From: an uncultured Clostridium sp.
Lineage (GTDB): Bacteria > Bacillota_A > Clostridia > TANB77 > CAG-508
NCBI GenBank assembly: GCA_947244675.1
Contig: CAMXLV010000026.1
Location: 1-17,657, forward strand
Direction: 5' to 3'
DNA: 17,657 bases
The position numbers and the translations under genes were made by a program. Below, in pieces: positions 1-8,119 of this stretch (within the stretch, counting starts at the first letter, position 1; every line of letters begins with the position of its first letter). The notes beneath the pieces were generated by a model. The model did not search any database. It saw only the letters and a list, made by a program, of their open reading frames with translations, and had not been told where the DNA came from.

Positions 1-78
1 TTATTTAGTTTTTAAGAATTTTTTCACCTTTCAAAAAAACTGTCGGGTAATAAGATTTTATGTCTATTTGTTGTTACA

Positions 79-107
79 ACTATACACTATTTTTTAATCA
101 TTGTCAA
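79..107 (-). promoter_or_regulatory. Strong sigma-A-type promoter reading out of the window
   Basis: On the minus strand there is a perfect -35 TTGACA (102-107), a 17-nt spacer and a -10 TATAGT (79-84), one base off consensus. It lies about 60 bases past the secY terminator, so it probably starts a new transcript whose first gene lies beyond base 1. A possible Shine-Dalgarno AAAGGTGA follows at 24-31, but no convincing start codon lies inside the window. Confidence 0.7.
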
Positions 108-168
108 TATTTTTCTATACAAAAACAAACGTAGTATGTTTAAAAAATCTTTAATTTTCCTATACAAT

Positions 169-205
169 AAAAAAAGCCATACTACCTAAATAGTACGGTT
201 TTTTT
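169..205 (-). terminator. Rho-independent terminator ending the S10-spc-secY operon
   Basis: The minus-strand RNA folds CCGUACUA (198-191) against UAGUAUGG (184-177), with one G-U pair and a 6-nt loop. A run of seven Ts (175-169) follows after one C. It begins 15 bases after the secY stop. The plus strand also has seven Ts after the stem (199-205), so it may act in both directions. Confidence 0.9.
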
Positions 206-212
206 CATTCAA

Positions 213-1532
213 TTATTCTAAAAATCCTTTATAATGTCTCATTGCTAATTGAGATTCTAATTGTTGTACTGTTTCTAGTGCAACTCCTACAACAATTAAA
301 ATTGATGTTCCACCAAATGCAATATTTAAGTTTGTAAATCTTAGTAGCATTGGTAAAATTGCTATAACAGATAAGAATAACCCTCCAAATATCGTTAATT
401 TTGATATAATAGCTGATAAATAATCTGTTGTTGGTTTTCCTGCTCTAATTCCTGGAATAAATCCACCATTTTTCTTAATATTATTAGATACTTCTGCTGG
501 ATTAAATGTTGCATAAGTATAGAAAAAGGTAAATCCTATAATTAATAACAAGTAAACAAGTGCATTAGCAATTGAATAACCAATTCCTACATTAGATGTA
601 GAAGTTGCAATTGAAAAATTATATAATCCTGCTAAAATTCCTGTTTTAGTTGCTATATCTGGTACAAACATTTGAATAATCATAGCTGGAAATGTCATAA
701 AAGATGAAGCAAAAATAACTGGCATAACACCTGCCATAGCAAGCTTTAATGGAATATGTGTACTTTGTGCTCCTACCATTTTTCTTCCTACTACTTTTTT
801 AGAATATTGTACTGGCACTCTTCTCTCTGCTTGTTGTACAAAGACAACACCTGCAACTAATACTAGAGCTCCAATTAAAATACCAATTGCTGTTAATAAT
901 CCTGTTGTACTAAATCCAGATTGTGGCATAATCAAACTCCATAATGTTGTTAAACCACTTGGTAATCTTGAAATAATACCAATAAAAATTAATAGCGAAA
1001 TTCCATTTCCAATTCCTTTGCTGGTAATTTGATCTCCTAACCACATAAGAATAGAAGTTCCTGCTACTAGTCCTGTTATAACTAATGCACCAGTTAAGAA
1101 AGCATCATTTACAAATATACCAGAAGATTTATAAGATAAATATAATCCAATTGCTTCTACTAAAGCTAAAACAAGTGTTAAAATTTTAGTATATTTATTA
1201 ATTTTTTGTCTGCCTTCTTCTCCTCCTTCTTTGGTTAACCTCTCCAAAGATGGTATAATCATTGCTAATAATTGAATAACAATAGAAGCTGTAATATATG
1301 GGCTAATTGACATTGCAAAAACAGAAAATCTTGAAAATGCTCCACCGGAAATCATATCAATTAATCCTGCTAGTCCATTTGTTTCTCCCATTGCTTCATT
1401 TAGTGCTATACTATTGACTCCTGGAACAGTAATATAACATCCTAATCTAAATATTACAATTAATACTAATGTATATAATAGTCTTTTTCTTACATCTGGT
1501 GTTGAAATAGCATTCTTGATTGTTTTAAACAA
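213..1532 (-). CDS. secY: Preprotein translocase channel subunit SecY
   Basis: SecY forms the protein-conducting channel of the Sec translocon in the cytoplasmic membrane, with SecE and SecG, and works with SecA and ribosomes. The 439-residue product has the family's usual length and many hydrophobic segments. Recognisable SecY stretches are SISPYITASIVIQLL (about 75-89), GDQITSKGIGNGISLLIF (about 166-183), the basic QQAERRVPVQYSKK loop (about 233-246) and a later NGGFIPGIRAGKPT loop. The start is TTG: its Shine-Dalgarno GAGGTGAT lies in the last codons of rplO, 6 nt upstream, and the rplO stop directly abuts the TTG, so translation is probably coupled. It is the last gene of the operon; adk, map and infA, which often follow secY, are not present. 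Confidence 0.97.
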   Translation of the reverse strand: MFKTIKNAISTPDVRKRLLYTLVLIVIFRLGCYITVPGVNSIALNEAMGETNGLAGLIDMISGGAFSRFSVFAMSISPYITASIVIQLLAMIIPSLERLTKEGGEEGRQKINKYTKILTLVLALVEAIGLYLSYKSSGIFVNDAFLTGALVITGLVAGTSILMWLGDQITSKGIGNGISLLIFIGIISRLPSGLTTLWSLIMPQSGFSTTGLLTAIGILIGALVLVAGVVFVQQAERRVPVQYSKKVVGRKMVGAQSTHIPLKLAMAGVMPVIFASSFMTFPAMIIQMFVPDIATKTGILAGLYNFSIATSTSNVGIGYSIANALVYLLLIIGFTFFYTYATFNPAEVSNNIKKNGGFIPGIRAGKPTTDYLSAIISKLTIFGGLFLSVIAILPMLLRFTNLNIAFGGTSILIVVGVALETVQQLESQLAMRHYKGFLE

Positions 1533-1967
1533 TTAAATCACCTCAGCCTTTCCGCCTAAAGCTTCAATTTCTTCTTTGGCTTTTGCTGTAAATCTTTTTG
1601 CTTTTATATTCAATTTCTTTTCTAATTTTCCTGTTGCTAAAATAACAATGCCATCATTAATTTTTCCAATAATTCCTTCTTCTAATAAGGTTTCTGCTGT
1701 AACATCTGTTGCTTTTGATTTATTTAACATTTTTAAAGTTACTTCTGTATAAGTTTTAGCATGAATGTTTGTAAATCCTCTCTTTGGCAAACGTCTATAT
1801 AATGGTGTTTGACCACCTTCAAAACCTCTTCTTACGCCTCCACCACTTCTTGCTTTTTGACCTTTATGACCTCTTCCAGATGTTTTACCATTTCCTGAAG
1901 CCATACCACGTCCTACTCTATTTCTTTTTACTTTTTTTACAGCTGGTTTTAATTCATCTAATTTCAT
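1533..1967 (-). CDS. rplO: 50S ribosomal protein L15
   Basis: L15 (uL15) is a late-assembling protein of the large subunit. The 144-residue product begins [12 protein letters not shown] and has the glycine- and arginine-rich segment typical of L15 ([20 protein letters not shown], then [20 protein letters not shown]), which threads into 23S rRNA. The ATG at 1965-1967 has a strong GAGGAGGTG site upstream (1980-1988). The gene normally just upstream, rpmD (L30), is missing, and a 113-base spacer separates rplO from rpsE. The 3' end carries the secY ribosome binding site. Confidence 0.97.
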   Translation of the reverse strand: MKLDELKPAVKKVKRNRVGRGMASGNGKTSGRGHKGQKARSGGGVRRGFEGGQTPLYRRLPKRGFTNIHAKTYTEVTLKMLNKSKATDVTAETLLEEGIIGKINDGIVILATGKLEKKLNIKAKRFTAKAKEEIEALGGKAEVI

Positions 1968-2080
1968 TTTGTACTTCGCACCTCCTCTTTCTTAAGACAA
2001 GAAACATTTATTTTTATGGATTACCTTTTTAAAATCACTTTGCTAAAAATATGATGTTTCTTTTGTTTTTTCTTTTATTT
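1968..2080 (-). other. rpsE-rplO spacer where rpmD (L30) would be expected
   Basis: In most Firmicutes a roughly 60-codon rpmD lies between rpsE and rplO. This 113-base spacer is too short to hold it, and I see no L30-like reading frame in it. It contains the rplO ribosome binding site and a 9-base inverted repeat (AAGAAACAT at 1999-2007 against ATGTTTCTT at 2054-2062) with a long loop, whose meaning is unclear. Confidence 0.6.
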
Positions 2081-2566
2081 TTATAAAATATCTTCTACCT
2101 TTTTACCTCTTTTTTTAGCTACTTGTTCAACTGTTTGCATTGCTTTTAATCCTTCAATTGTTGCATGTACTACATTTCTTGGATTATTAGTTCCAATAAC
2201 TTTTGTTCTTATATTTTTATAACCTGCTAATTCCATTACTGGTCTAACGCTTCCTCCTGCTATGATACCAGTACCCACAGCTGCTGGTTTTAACATAACT
2301 TTGGCACTTCCAAAAGTTCCTATATATTCATGAGGTACTGTTGTATTAACGATTGGTACTTCAACTAAATTCTTTTTCGCTTCTTGAATTGCTTTTTTGA
2401 TAGCATCTGGAACTTCTGCTGCTTTACCATTTCCAACACCTACATGACCTTTTTCGTCTCCTACTACTACTACAGCACTAAATCTAAAAGTTCTACCACC
2501 TTTAACAACTTTAGCAACCCTATTAATAGCAACCACTTTTTCTTTTAATTCATTCTTTTCTTCCAT
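2081..2566 (-). CDS. rpsE: 30S ribosomal protein S5
   Basis: S5 (uS5) is a small-subunit protein that helps decoding accuracy and mRNA unwinding at the entry tunnel. The 161-residue product shows the N-terminal double-stranded-RNA-binding-like domain ([20 protein letters not shown], about 11-30, then [14 protein letters not shown]) and the C-terminal domain ([21 protein letters not shown]). The chosen ATG (2564-2566) gives the usual N-terminus, but the clear AGGAGG (2581-2586) is about 14 nt away, longer than the 7-10 nt seen for its neighbours. No in-frame alternative start fits better. It follows rplR by 44 bases. Confidence 0.97.
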   Translation of the reverse strand: MEEKNELKEKVVAINRVAKVVKGGRTFRFSAVVVVGDEKGHVGVGNGKAAEVPDAIKKAIQEAKKNLVEVPIVNTTVPHEYIGTFGSAKVMLKPAAVGTGIIAGGSVRPVMELAGYKNIRTKVIGTNNPRNVVHATIEGLKAMQTVEQVAKKRGKKVEDIL

Positions 2567-2610
2567 AGGTTTTTGTTAATCCTCCTTTTCTTCTTTTTTC
2601 TATTTCTATC

Positions 2611-2970
2611 TTAGAATTTTAACCCGCCTTCTCTTGCTGCTTCTGCTAATTCTTTAACAACTCCATGATAAATATAACCACCACGATCAAAAACTACTGT
2701 TTCAATTTTTTTATCTAAAGCTTTTTTAGCAATTAAACTTCCTAATTCTTTAGCAGCTTCTTTATTGGCATGTTTTGTTTTTATTTCTTTATCGAATGTA
2801 GAAGCTGCTACTAAAGTATTTGCTTTTACATCATCGATAATTTGCACATATAAATTGCTATTACTTCTATATATGCATAATCTTGGTCTTTCTGTCGTTC
2901 CAGATATTTTTCTTCTAACACGAATATGTCTTCTTGTTCTTTCCATTTTTCTATCTGTCTTTTTTACCAT
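2611..2970 (-). CDS. rplR: 50S ribosomal protein L18
   Basis: L18 (uL18) binds 5S rRNA with L5 and helps place it in the central protuberance. The 119-residue length is typical. The basic N-terminus ([20 protein letters not shown]) is followed by the conserved [20 protein letters not shown] segment and ends [30 protein letters not shown], as in the family. The start ATG at 2968-2970 has GGAG 8 nt upstream. It lies between rplF and rpsE, the standard spc order. Confidence 0.97.
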   Translation of the reverse strand: MVKKTDRKMERTRRHIRVRRKISGTTERPRLCIYRSNSNLYVQIIDDVKANTLVAASTFDKEIKTKHANKEAAKELGSLIAKKALDKKIETVVFDRGGYIYHGVVKELAEAAREGGLKF

Positions 2971-3027
2971 TATTTTTACTCCTTTCTAAATATGTTGAGT
3001 TTTCTTATTTTACTTTATCAAAATTTA

Positions 3028-3564
3028 TTATTTTCCAGTCTTACCTTCTTTACGTCTAATAACCTCATCAGCATATTTAATACCTTTACCTCTATATACT
3101 TCTGGTGGTCTTTTAGTTCTAATAACAGCTGCTGTTTGCCCTACTAGTTCTTTATCAATTCCATTTACAATAATCGTATTTGGATTTGGAACATCAAAAG
3201 TAATACCTTCTGGTGCTTCAAAAATAACTGGATGTGAATAACCTAAAGTTAAATTTAAGTTATTTCCTTGTTTTGCTACTCTGTATCCAACGCCATTAAT
3301 TTGTAATTCTTTACTATAAGCTGATGTTACACCAACAATCATATTATTAATTAATGTTCTTGTTAAACCATGTAAACTTCTGTTAGCTGGTTCATTATTA
3401 TTTCTTGTTACTGTAATTGTGTTTTCTTCCATTTTAACAGAAATATTTCTATGTATTTCTCTTTCTAATGTACCTTTTGGACCTGTTACAGTAATTTTTT
3501 GTCCATCAATTTTTACTTGTACTTCTGATGGTACTGTAATTGGTTTATTTCCTATTCTTGACAT
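3028..3564 (-). CDS. rplF: 50S ribosomal protein L6
   Basis: L6 (uL6) lies near the factor-binding site of the large subunit and stabilises the base of the L7/L12 stalk. The 178-residue product begins MSRIGNKPITVPSEVQVKID and has the two-fold repeated L6 fold, ending with the diagnostic signature RTKRPPEVYRGKGIKYADE and a basic tail (RRKEGKTGK). The ATG at 3562-3564 has AAGGAGGGAG upstream. It is preceded by rpsH (33-base spacer) and followed by rplR. Confidence 0.97.
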   Translation of the reverse strand: MSRIGNKPITVPSEVQVKIDGQKITVTGPKGTLEREIHRNISVKMEENTITVTRNNNEPANRSLHGLTRTLINNMIVGVTSAYSKELQINGVGYRVAKQGNNLNLTLGYSHPVIFEAPEGITFDVPNPNTIIVNGIDKELVGQTAAVIRTKRPPEVYRGKGIKYADEVIRRKEGKTGK

Positions 3565-3597
3565 GTTAGGTTCTCCCTCCTTCTTTTTTATTCATTC

Positions 3598-3996
3598 TTA
3601 CCATATATAAGCTAATACTTCTCCACCAACACCTAATTCTCTTGCTTCTTTATCTGTTTTTAATCCTTTTGATGTAGAAATAATCGCAATTCCTAATCCG
3701 TTTAATACTTTTGGTAATTCTTCTTTTGATGCATACACTCTTAATCCTGGTTTGCTAATTCTTTTTAAACCATCAATTACTCTTGTTCCTTTTTCATCAT
3801 ATTTTAAAGTAACTCTAATAATTCCTTGTGTATCATCTTTGATTTCTTCAAAAGATTTAATATATCCTTCTCTAAATAAGATTTCTGCAATTCCTCTTTT
3901 CATATTAGATGCTGGAATATCTACAGTTTTATGCTTTGAACTATTCGCATTTCTAATTCTTGTTAACATATCTGCTATTGGATCTGTAATGTTCAT
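3598..3996 (-). CDS. rpsH: 30S ribosomal protein S8
   Basis: S8 (uS8) binds helix 21 of 16S rRNA and is a primary assembly protein. The product has the usual 132 residues, begins [20 protein letters not shown] and ends [20 protein letters not shown] with LAYIW, the hallmark C-terminus. The ATG (3994-3996) has AAAAGGAGGT upstream. In E. coli S8 represses the spc operon by binding rplE mRNA; whether it does so here is not shown by the sequence. Confidence 0.97.
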   Translation of the reverse strand: MNITDPIADMLTRIRNANSSKHKTVDIPASNMKRGIAEILFREGYIKSFEEIKDDTQGIIRVTLKYDEKGTRVIDGLKRISKPGLRVYASKEELPKVLNGLGIAIISTSKGLKTDKEARELGVGGEVLAYIW

Positions 3997-4057
3997 GAAT
4001 AACTTACCTCCTTTTCTTCCTTCTTTATTCTTGTAAAGTTTTTTATTTTATTTAATT

Positions 4058-4243
4058 TTACCAGCTAGCTTTTTTCACTCCTGGAATCTCTCCCTTATGT
4101 GCTAATTCTCTAAAACATACACGGCATATTCCATATTTTCTAATGTAACTATGAGGTCTTCCACATAATTTGCAACGATTATATTCTCTCGTACTATATT
4201 TTTGAACTCTAGCTTGTTTAATCTTCATTGACTTTTTAGCCAT
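4058..4243 (-). CDS. rpsN: 30S ribosomal protein S14, zinc-binding type
   Basis: S14 (uS14) is a small-subunit head protein. This is the short zinc-binding (C+) form: 61 residues with C24-x2-C27 and C40-x2-C43 and the ending [13 protein letters not shown]. The usual zinc-type initiation [10 protein letters not shown] is present. It sits between rplE and rpsH. A 77-base spacer separates it from rplE, and its ribosome binding site is GGAG close to the ATG at 4241-4243. The zinc dependence is a family property; only the four cysteines are seen here. Confidence 0.97.
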   Translation of the reverse strand: MAKKSMKIKQARVQKYSTREYNRCKLCGRPHSYIRKYGICRVCFRELAHKGEIPGVKKASW

Positions 4244-4320
4244 ATAATATTACTCCTTTCCCATATCTTCGGAATCTCATTTTGTTAAACTCCCGTAAGT
4301 CATCTGTAGTTCGCTTCGCT

Positions 4321-4866
4321 TCACACAGCTGACTTAAATGGCATACCTAATTGTTGTAACAATTCTTTTGATTCTTCATCTGTTTTTGCTGTTGTTACAA
4401 ATATGATATCCATTCCTCTTAATTTGTCTACTTTGTCATATTCAATTTCAGGGAATATTAATTGTTCTTTAATACCCATAGAGTAATTTCCTCTACCATC
4501 AAAAGAATTAGCTGATACTCCTCTAAAATCTCTAACTCTTGGAAGGGCTACATTAAATAGTTTGTAAGCAAAATCATACATTTTGTCAGCTCTTAGCGTT
4601 ACTTTACACCCAATGTTTACACCTTCTCTTAATTTGAATGCTGCAATTGATTTTTTTGCCTTTGTAATTACTGGTTTTTGTCCTGTAATTTGCATCAAAT
4701 CATTCATAGCATTTTCTAATGCTTTAGGATTTTCTTTTAAATCTCCTAATCCTATATTAATTACTATTTTATCAAGTTTTGGAACTTGCATAACAGATTT
4801 ATATTCAAATTTTTTCATTAATGCTGGGATTACTTCTTTTTCATATTGTTCTCTTAATTTTTCCAT
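4321..4866 (-). CDS. rplE: 50S ribosomal protein L5
   Basis: L5 (uL5) binds 5S rRNA and forms the bridge to the small-subunit head. The 181-residue product is full length. It begins [20 protein letters not shown], includes the signature [18 protein letters not shown] and the [20 protein letters not shown] loop, and ends with [11 protein letters not shown]. The ATG (4864-4866) has AGGAGG about 9 nt upstream. Unlike its neighbours the gene ends in TGA, with a 77-base spacer before rpsN. Confidence 0.97.
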   Translation of the reverse strand: MEKLREQYEKEVIPALMKKFEYKSVMQVPKLDKIVINIGLGDLKENPKALENAMNDLMQITGQKPVITKAKKSIAAFKLREGVNIGCKVTLRADKMYDFAYKLFNVALPRVRDFRGVSANSFDGRGNYSMGIKEQLIFPEIEYDKVDKLRGMDIIFVTTAKTDEESKELLQQLGMPFKSAV

Positions 4867-4889
4867 AATTTATAATCCTCCTTTCTATA

Positions 4890-5198
4890 TTATTTTAATT
4901 TTGCACCGCATTTTTTACAAATACGAACTTTTTTATCTTTTTCTACACTATATCCAACTTTTGTAGCTTTGCCACATTTAGCACATACTACATTTACTTT
5001 AGAGCTTGGTATAGCACATTCTACTGATAAAATTCCACTTTCTTCTCCTTGTTTTCTCGCTTTAACATGTTTTTTTCTAATATTAACACCTTTTACAATG
5101 ATTTTATCAGTTTTTGGATTAACTTCTAGTACTTCTCCTTTTGTTCCTTTATCATTTCCAGATAAAACTTGAACATTATCTCCTTTTTTTATTCTCAT
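4890..5198 (-). CDS. rplX: 50S ribosomal protein L24 with C-terminal zinc-ribbon-like tail
   Basis: L24 (uL24) initiates assembly of the large subunit by binding the 5' end of 23S rRNA. The 102-residue protein has an N-terminal KOW motif (MRIKKGDNVQVLSGNDKGTK) and the KHVKARKQGEESGIL segment. Its C-terminus has two cysteine pairs, C72-x2-C75 and C94-x2-C97, consistent with a small zinc ribbon; I recall this from L24 of many Firmicutes but did not check. The ATG is at 5196-5198 with AAGGAGG upstream. It follows rplN by 37 bases and precedes rplE by 23. Confidence 0.97.
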   Translation of the reverse strand: MRIKKGDNVQVLSGNDKGTKGEVLEVNPKTDKIIVKGVNIRKKHVKARKQGEESGILSVECAIPSSKVNVVCAKCGKATKVGYSVEKDKKVRICKKCGAKLK

Positions 5199-5235
5199 TT
5201 TAGGAATTTCCTCCTTTTCTTAGATTTTTTATTTT

Positions 5236-5604
5236 TTAAAGAACTTCTGGTGCTAATGAAAGAATTTTCATATAGTCCTTTTCTCTTAATTCTCTTGCAA
5301 CTGGTCCAAAGATACGAGTTCCTTTTGGTGTTCCATCTTCTTTGATAATAACAGCTGCATTTTCATCAAATTTTATATAAGAACCATCTGCTCTTCTTAA
5401 GCCTCTTTTGCTTCTTACGATAACAGCTTTTACAACATCACCTTTTTTTACAACGCCACCTGGTGTTGCTGATTTAACAGAAGCTACAATAATGTCTCCT
5501 ATATTAGATGTCTTTCTATAAGATCCACCTAAACATCTAATACACATAATCTCTTTTGCTCCTGTGTTGTCTGCTACTTTTAATCTTGATTGTTGTTGTA
5601 TCAT
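5236..5604 (-). CDS. rplN: 50S ribosomal protein L14
   Basis: L14 (uL14) sits at the subunit interface and contacts 16S rRNA helix 14. The product has the canonical 122 residues. It starts [20 protein letters not shown], contains [20 protein letters not shown] and ends [24 protein letters not shown], which is close to invariant in bacteria. The ATG is at 5602-5604 with AAAGGAG upstream. The 96-base spacer separating it from rpsQ contains a long hairpin, listed separately. Confidence 0.97.
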   Translation of the reverse strand: MIQQQSRLKVADNTGAKEIMCIRCLGGSYRKTSNIGDIIVASVKSATPGGVVKKGDVVKAVIVRSKRGLRRADGSYIKFDENAAVIIKEDGTPKGTRIFGPVARELREKDYMKILSLAPEVL

Positions 5605-5655
5605 TTTGGTTTCTCCTTTCTATTTATTTCATTTATTAGGAATATAACATTTCCC

Positions 5656-5685
5656 AAGGTCATTTTAAAGACAAAGGATGACCTT
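5656..5685 (-). other. Perfect 8-bp hairpin in the rpsQ-rplN spacer
   Basis: In the minus-strand RNA, AAGGUCAU (5685-5678) pairs with AUGACCUU (5663-5656) around a 14-nt loop, between the rpsQ stop and the rplN ribosome binding site. No T run follows on the minus strand, so it is not a terminator for the operon. On the plus strand a T-rich tail does follow (5685-5692). Its role is unknown; it could be an mRNA processing, stability or protein-binding element. Confidence 0.5.
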
Positions 5686-5700
5686 TCTTTTTACTATCTA

Positions 5701-5964
5701 CTATTTTGTAATCGCTTTTTCTAAAACTTCCACAACTCTCCATCTTTTATCTTTAGAAAGTGGTCTTGTTTCCATTACTTTTACTTTATCACCAATTTGG
5801 CAAACATTTTCTTCGTCATGTGCTTTTAATTTGTATGTTCTTTTTACTGTTTTTCCATATACTTTATGACTAACACTAGTTTGAACAGCTACTACAACTG
5901 TTTTATCCATCTTATTAGAAGTTACTGTTCCAACCATTATTTTACGAAGATTTCTTTCTTCCAT
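5701..5964 (-). CDS. rpsQ: 30S ribosomal protein S17
   Basis: S17 (uS17) is a primary 16S rRNA-binding protein of the small subunit. The 87-residue product has an OB-fold-type sequence with the family pattern [37 protein letters not shown] and [20 protein letters not shown]. The N-terminal [12 protein letters not shown] fits the usual start. The ATG (5962-5964) has AAAGGAG 7 nt upstream. A 128-base spacer, long for this operon, separates it from rpmC. Confidence 0.97.
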   Translation of the reverse strand: MEERNLRKIMVGTVTSNKMDKTVVVAVQTSVSHKVYGKTVKRTYKLKAHDEENVCQIGDKVKVMETRPLSKDKRWRVVEVLEKAITK

Positions 5965-6092
5965 TTAGATTTCTCCTTTCTTCGGCTATTGTCAGGGTAC
6001 CTCTTTCTTTCCCCCTACTCACTTTTTTATCAGATAAGATTGTCTCCTACCATTATAAATTAGTGATGACCTTTATTTGATTCAGTTTCTTT

Positions 6093-6296
6093 TTATGCTT
6101 TTGCTTCAGCGATTTTTCTTTCTGTTAATACTGTATTTATTTTAGCTATATCTTTTTTTACTTCTTTTATTTTCATTGGATTATCTAATCCATTGGTAGC
6201 TAAACTAAATTTTAATTTGAACAATTCTGTTTTTAGTTCACCTAATTCTTTCTCTAAATCTGGTGAAGACATTTCTCTTATTTTACTTATCTTCAT
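6093..6296 (-). CDS. rpmC: 50S ribosomal protein L29
   Basis: L29 (uL29) is a small alpha-helical protein at the polypeptide exit tunnel. It docks trigger factor and SRP together with L23. The product from the ATG at 6294-6296 is 67 residues, [20 protein letters not shown] and so on, with the family's [19 protein letters not shown] core. Two in-frame upstream starts exist, GTG at 6303-6305 and ATG at 6297-6299. I prefer 6296 because AGGTG lies about 6 nt upstream and the protein then begins like other L29s. It overlaps the end of rplP by 14 bases, implying translational coupling. Confidence 0.93.
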   Translation of the reverse strand: MKISKIREMSSPDLEKELGELKTELFKLKFSLATNGLDNPMKIKEVKKDIAKINTVLTERKIAEAKA

Positions 6297-6726
6297 CATT
6301 TTCACCTACCTTTTCTGTTTCTTTTGCTACAAATTTTGTTTTATTAGGTAGTTTGTTCATAGCAAGTCTTAAGGCTTCTCTAGCAGTTTCTTCTGGTACT
6401 CCGGCAATTTCAAACATAACTCTTCCTGGCTTTACAACTGCTACCCAATATTCTGGCGCACCTTTACCTTTACCCATACGAGTTCCAATAGGTTTTGCTG
6501 TTATTGGTTTGTCTGGAAAGATTTTAATCCAAACTTTTCCACCTCTTTTTATATAACGAGTCATAGCAATTCTGGCTGCTTCAATTTGATTTCCTGTAAT
6601 TAAAGCTCCTGTTACAGCTTGGATTCCATATTCACCATCTGTAACTTTATTTCCTCTTGTTGCTGTTCCTCTCATTCTAGCTTTTTGTACTTTTCTATGT
6701 TTTGTTCTTTTTGGCATTAATGGCAT
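6283..6726 (-). CDS. rplP: 50S ribosomal protein L16
   Basis: L16 (uL16) helps position tRNA in the A and P sites and is a late assembly protein. The 147-residue product begins [20 protein letters not shown] and includes [20 protein letters not shown] and [20 protein letters not shown], all diagnostic. The ATG overlaps the last base of the rpsC stop (TAATG), and GGAGGAG lies upstream inside rpsC. The end overlaps rpmC. The C-terminus is acidic (GENDEDK), slightly longer than the common L16 end. Confidence 0.97.
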   Translation of the reverse strand: MPLMPKRTKHRKVQKARMRGTATRGNKVTDGEYGIQAVTGALITGNQIEAARIAMTRYIKRGGKVWIKIFPDKPITAKPIGTRMGKGKGAPEYWVAVVKPGRVMFEIAGVPEETAREALRLAMNKLPNKTKFVAKETEKVGENDEDK

Positions 6727-7361
6727 TATTTGTCTCCTCCTTCCATTTTCTTCTCTGGAAGAACTTCTCCTTTATAAATCCAAACTTTTACACCGATTTT
6801 TCCATAAGTAGTATCTGCTTCTGCAAATCCATAATCAATATCAGCTCTTAAAGTTTGTAGTGGAATATTTCCTTCTTTATAGAATTCAGTTCTAGCCATA
6901 TCCGCTCCACCTAATCTTCCAGAAACAGCAGTTTTAATTCCTAATGCTCCTGATTTCATAGATTTTTGCATACATTGTTTCATAGCTCTTCTGAATGAAA
7001 TTCTTCTTTCTAATTGTCCTGCAATATTTTCTGCTACTAATTGAGCATCAATATCAGCATTTTTTACTTCTACAATGTTTAAATTAACATCCTTTCCAAT
7101 TACTTTGGCAAGTTCTGCTTTTACAGTTTCTACACCTGCTCCACCTTTTCCAATAACAATTCCTGGTTTTGCAGTATATAAATTAGCTTTAATTGCTTTT
7201 GCTGTTCTTTCAATTTCTATTTTAGAAATTCCAGCAAGATATAATTTTTTCTTTAAAAATTTACGGATTTTTTGATCTTCTACTAAATCTGCATACCATT
7301 TAGAGTTCCAATCTTTTATGATTCCAACTCTCACTCCTGTTGGATGTACTTTTTGTCCCAT
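6726..7361 (-). CDS. rpsC: 30S ribosomal protein S3
   Basis: S3 (uS3) lies at the mRNA entry channel and, with S4 and S5, unwinds mRNA. The 211-residue product begins [20 protein letters not shown] and has a type II KH domain with its GKGG loop at about 71-74 ([18 protein letters not shown]). The C-terminal half has [20 protein letters not shown] and [20 protein letters not shown], both classic. The ATG (7359-7361) has AGGAGG upstream. It is 23 bases from rplV and overlaps rplP by one base. Confidence 0.97.
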   Translation of the reverse strand: MGQKVHPTGVRVGIIKDWNSKWYADLVEDQKIRKFLKKKLYLAGISKIEIERTAKAIKANLYTAKPGIVIGKGGAGVETVKAELAKVIGKDVNLNIVEVKNADIDAQLVAENIAGQLERRISFRRAMKQCMQKSMKSGALGIKTAVSGRLGGADMARTEFYKEGNIPLQTLRADIDYGFAEADTTYGKIGVKVWIYKGEVLPEKKMEGGDK

Positions 7362-7384
7362 CTGATTTTTCGTCCTCCTTTTTC

Positions 7385-7747
7385 TTACATTCTTTCTTTT
7401 AAAACAATTGTTATATGACTTGTTCTTTTTCTAATTCTTACTGCTGAACCTTTTGCTGCAGGACGTATTCTCTTTAAAGTTGGTCCTTGATTTGCATAAA
7501 TCTCAGCAACATATAAACTTTCATGTTTCATATCATGATTATTCTCAGCATTTGCTATTGCTGATTTTAATAATTTTTCTATTACTTCTGATGATGCTTT
7601 TGGTGTGAATTTTACAATCGCTAAAGCTTCATCCACATCTTTTCCACGAATTAAGTCTGCTACTATTTTTACTTTTCTAGCAGATATTCTTGCATACTTT
7701 AATGTTGCTTTAGCCTCTGTTTTTACTAATGTTTCTTGCTCTTGCAC
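7385..7747 (-). CDS. rplV: 50S ribosomal protein L22
   Basis: L22 (uL22) lines the peptide exit tunnel with its long beta hairpin; changes in that loop are known to affect macrolide resistance in other bacteria. The 120-residue product has [20 protein letters not shown] near the start and the loop region [20 protein letters not shown] near the end, closing [10 protein letters not shown]. The start codon is GTG (7745-7747), with GGAGG 8 nt upstream. This adds about a dozen residues ([12 protein letters not shown]) before the usual L22 start. Confidence 0.96.
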   Translation of the reverse strand: MQEQETLVKTEAKATLKYARISARKVKIVADLIRGKDVDEALAIVKFTPKASSEVIEKLLKSAIANAENNHDMKHESLYVAEIYANQGPTLKRIRPAAKGSAVRIRKRTSHITIVLKERM

Positions 7748-7781
7748 TTTCCTTACCTCCTTAGCTTAGATTTCTCTTACT

Positions 7782-8057
7782 TTACTTATTCGTTTTCTTA
7801 TCTCCTGCATGACCTTTAAATGTTCTTGTAGGAGCGAATTCACCTAATTTATGACCAATCATTTCTTCTGCTATATAAATTGGAACGTGTTTTCTTCCAT
7901 CATGTACAGCAATTGTATGACCAACCATTTGTGGATAAATTGTTGAAGCTCTTGACCATGTCTTTAAAACTTGTTTATCACCAGATTCATTCATAGCTTC
8001 TACTCTTTTTAGTAGTTCAGGTGCTATATATGGTTTTTTCTTGCTTGATCTTGACAT
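7782..8057 (-). CDS. rpsS: 30S ribosomal protein S19
   Basis: S19 (uS19) lies in the small-subunit head and contacts L5 in the inter-subunit bridge. The 91-residue product begins [20 protein letters not shown] and contains the core [20 protein letters not shown] and [20 protein letters not shown], which is nearly invariant in bacteria. The ATG is at 8055-8057. It sits 62 bases after rplB and 34 bases before rplV in the usual S10-operon order. Confidence 0.97.
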   Translation of the reverse strand: MSRSSKKKPYIAPELLKRVEAMNESGDKQVLKTWSRASTIYPQMVGHTIAVHDGRKHVPIYIAEEMIGHKLGEFAPTRTFKGHAGDKKTNK

Positions 8058-8119
8058 ATCAAAAATGTCCTCCCTTCTTTTTTAACTTATGAAATTTCTT
8101 TATTTAGCTAAATGCTATC

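Noticed and set aside
1..27. A nine-codon GTG-to-TAA minigene (MKKFLKTK) after the promoter at 79-107
   Set aside because: It has no ribosome binding site of its own; its GTG lies within the AAAGGTGA that could itself be a Shine-Dalgarno. It is too short to support.
1784..2032. Plus-strand open frames opposite the ribosomal genes, this one being the longest near rplO
   Set aside because: They are antisense shadows of conserved genes: low-complexity Phe/Leu/Ser-rich products without ribosome binding sites, typical of the reverse strand of AT-rich coding DNA.
6030..6092. TATAAT in the rpmC-rpsQ spacer as an internal promoter
   Set aside because: The -35 position 17 bases upstream reads TCAAAT, a poor match, and the genes around it are clearly one operon.
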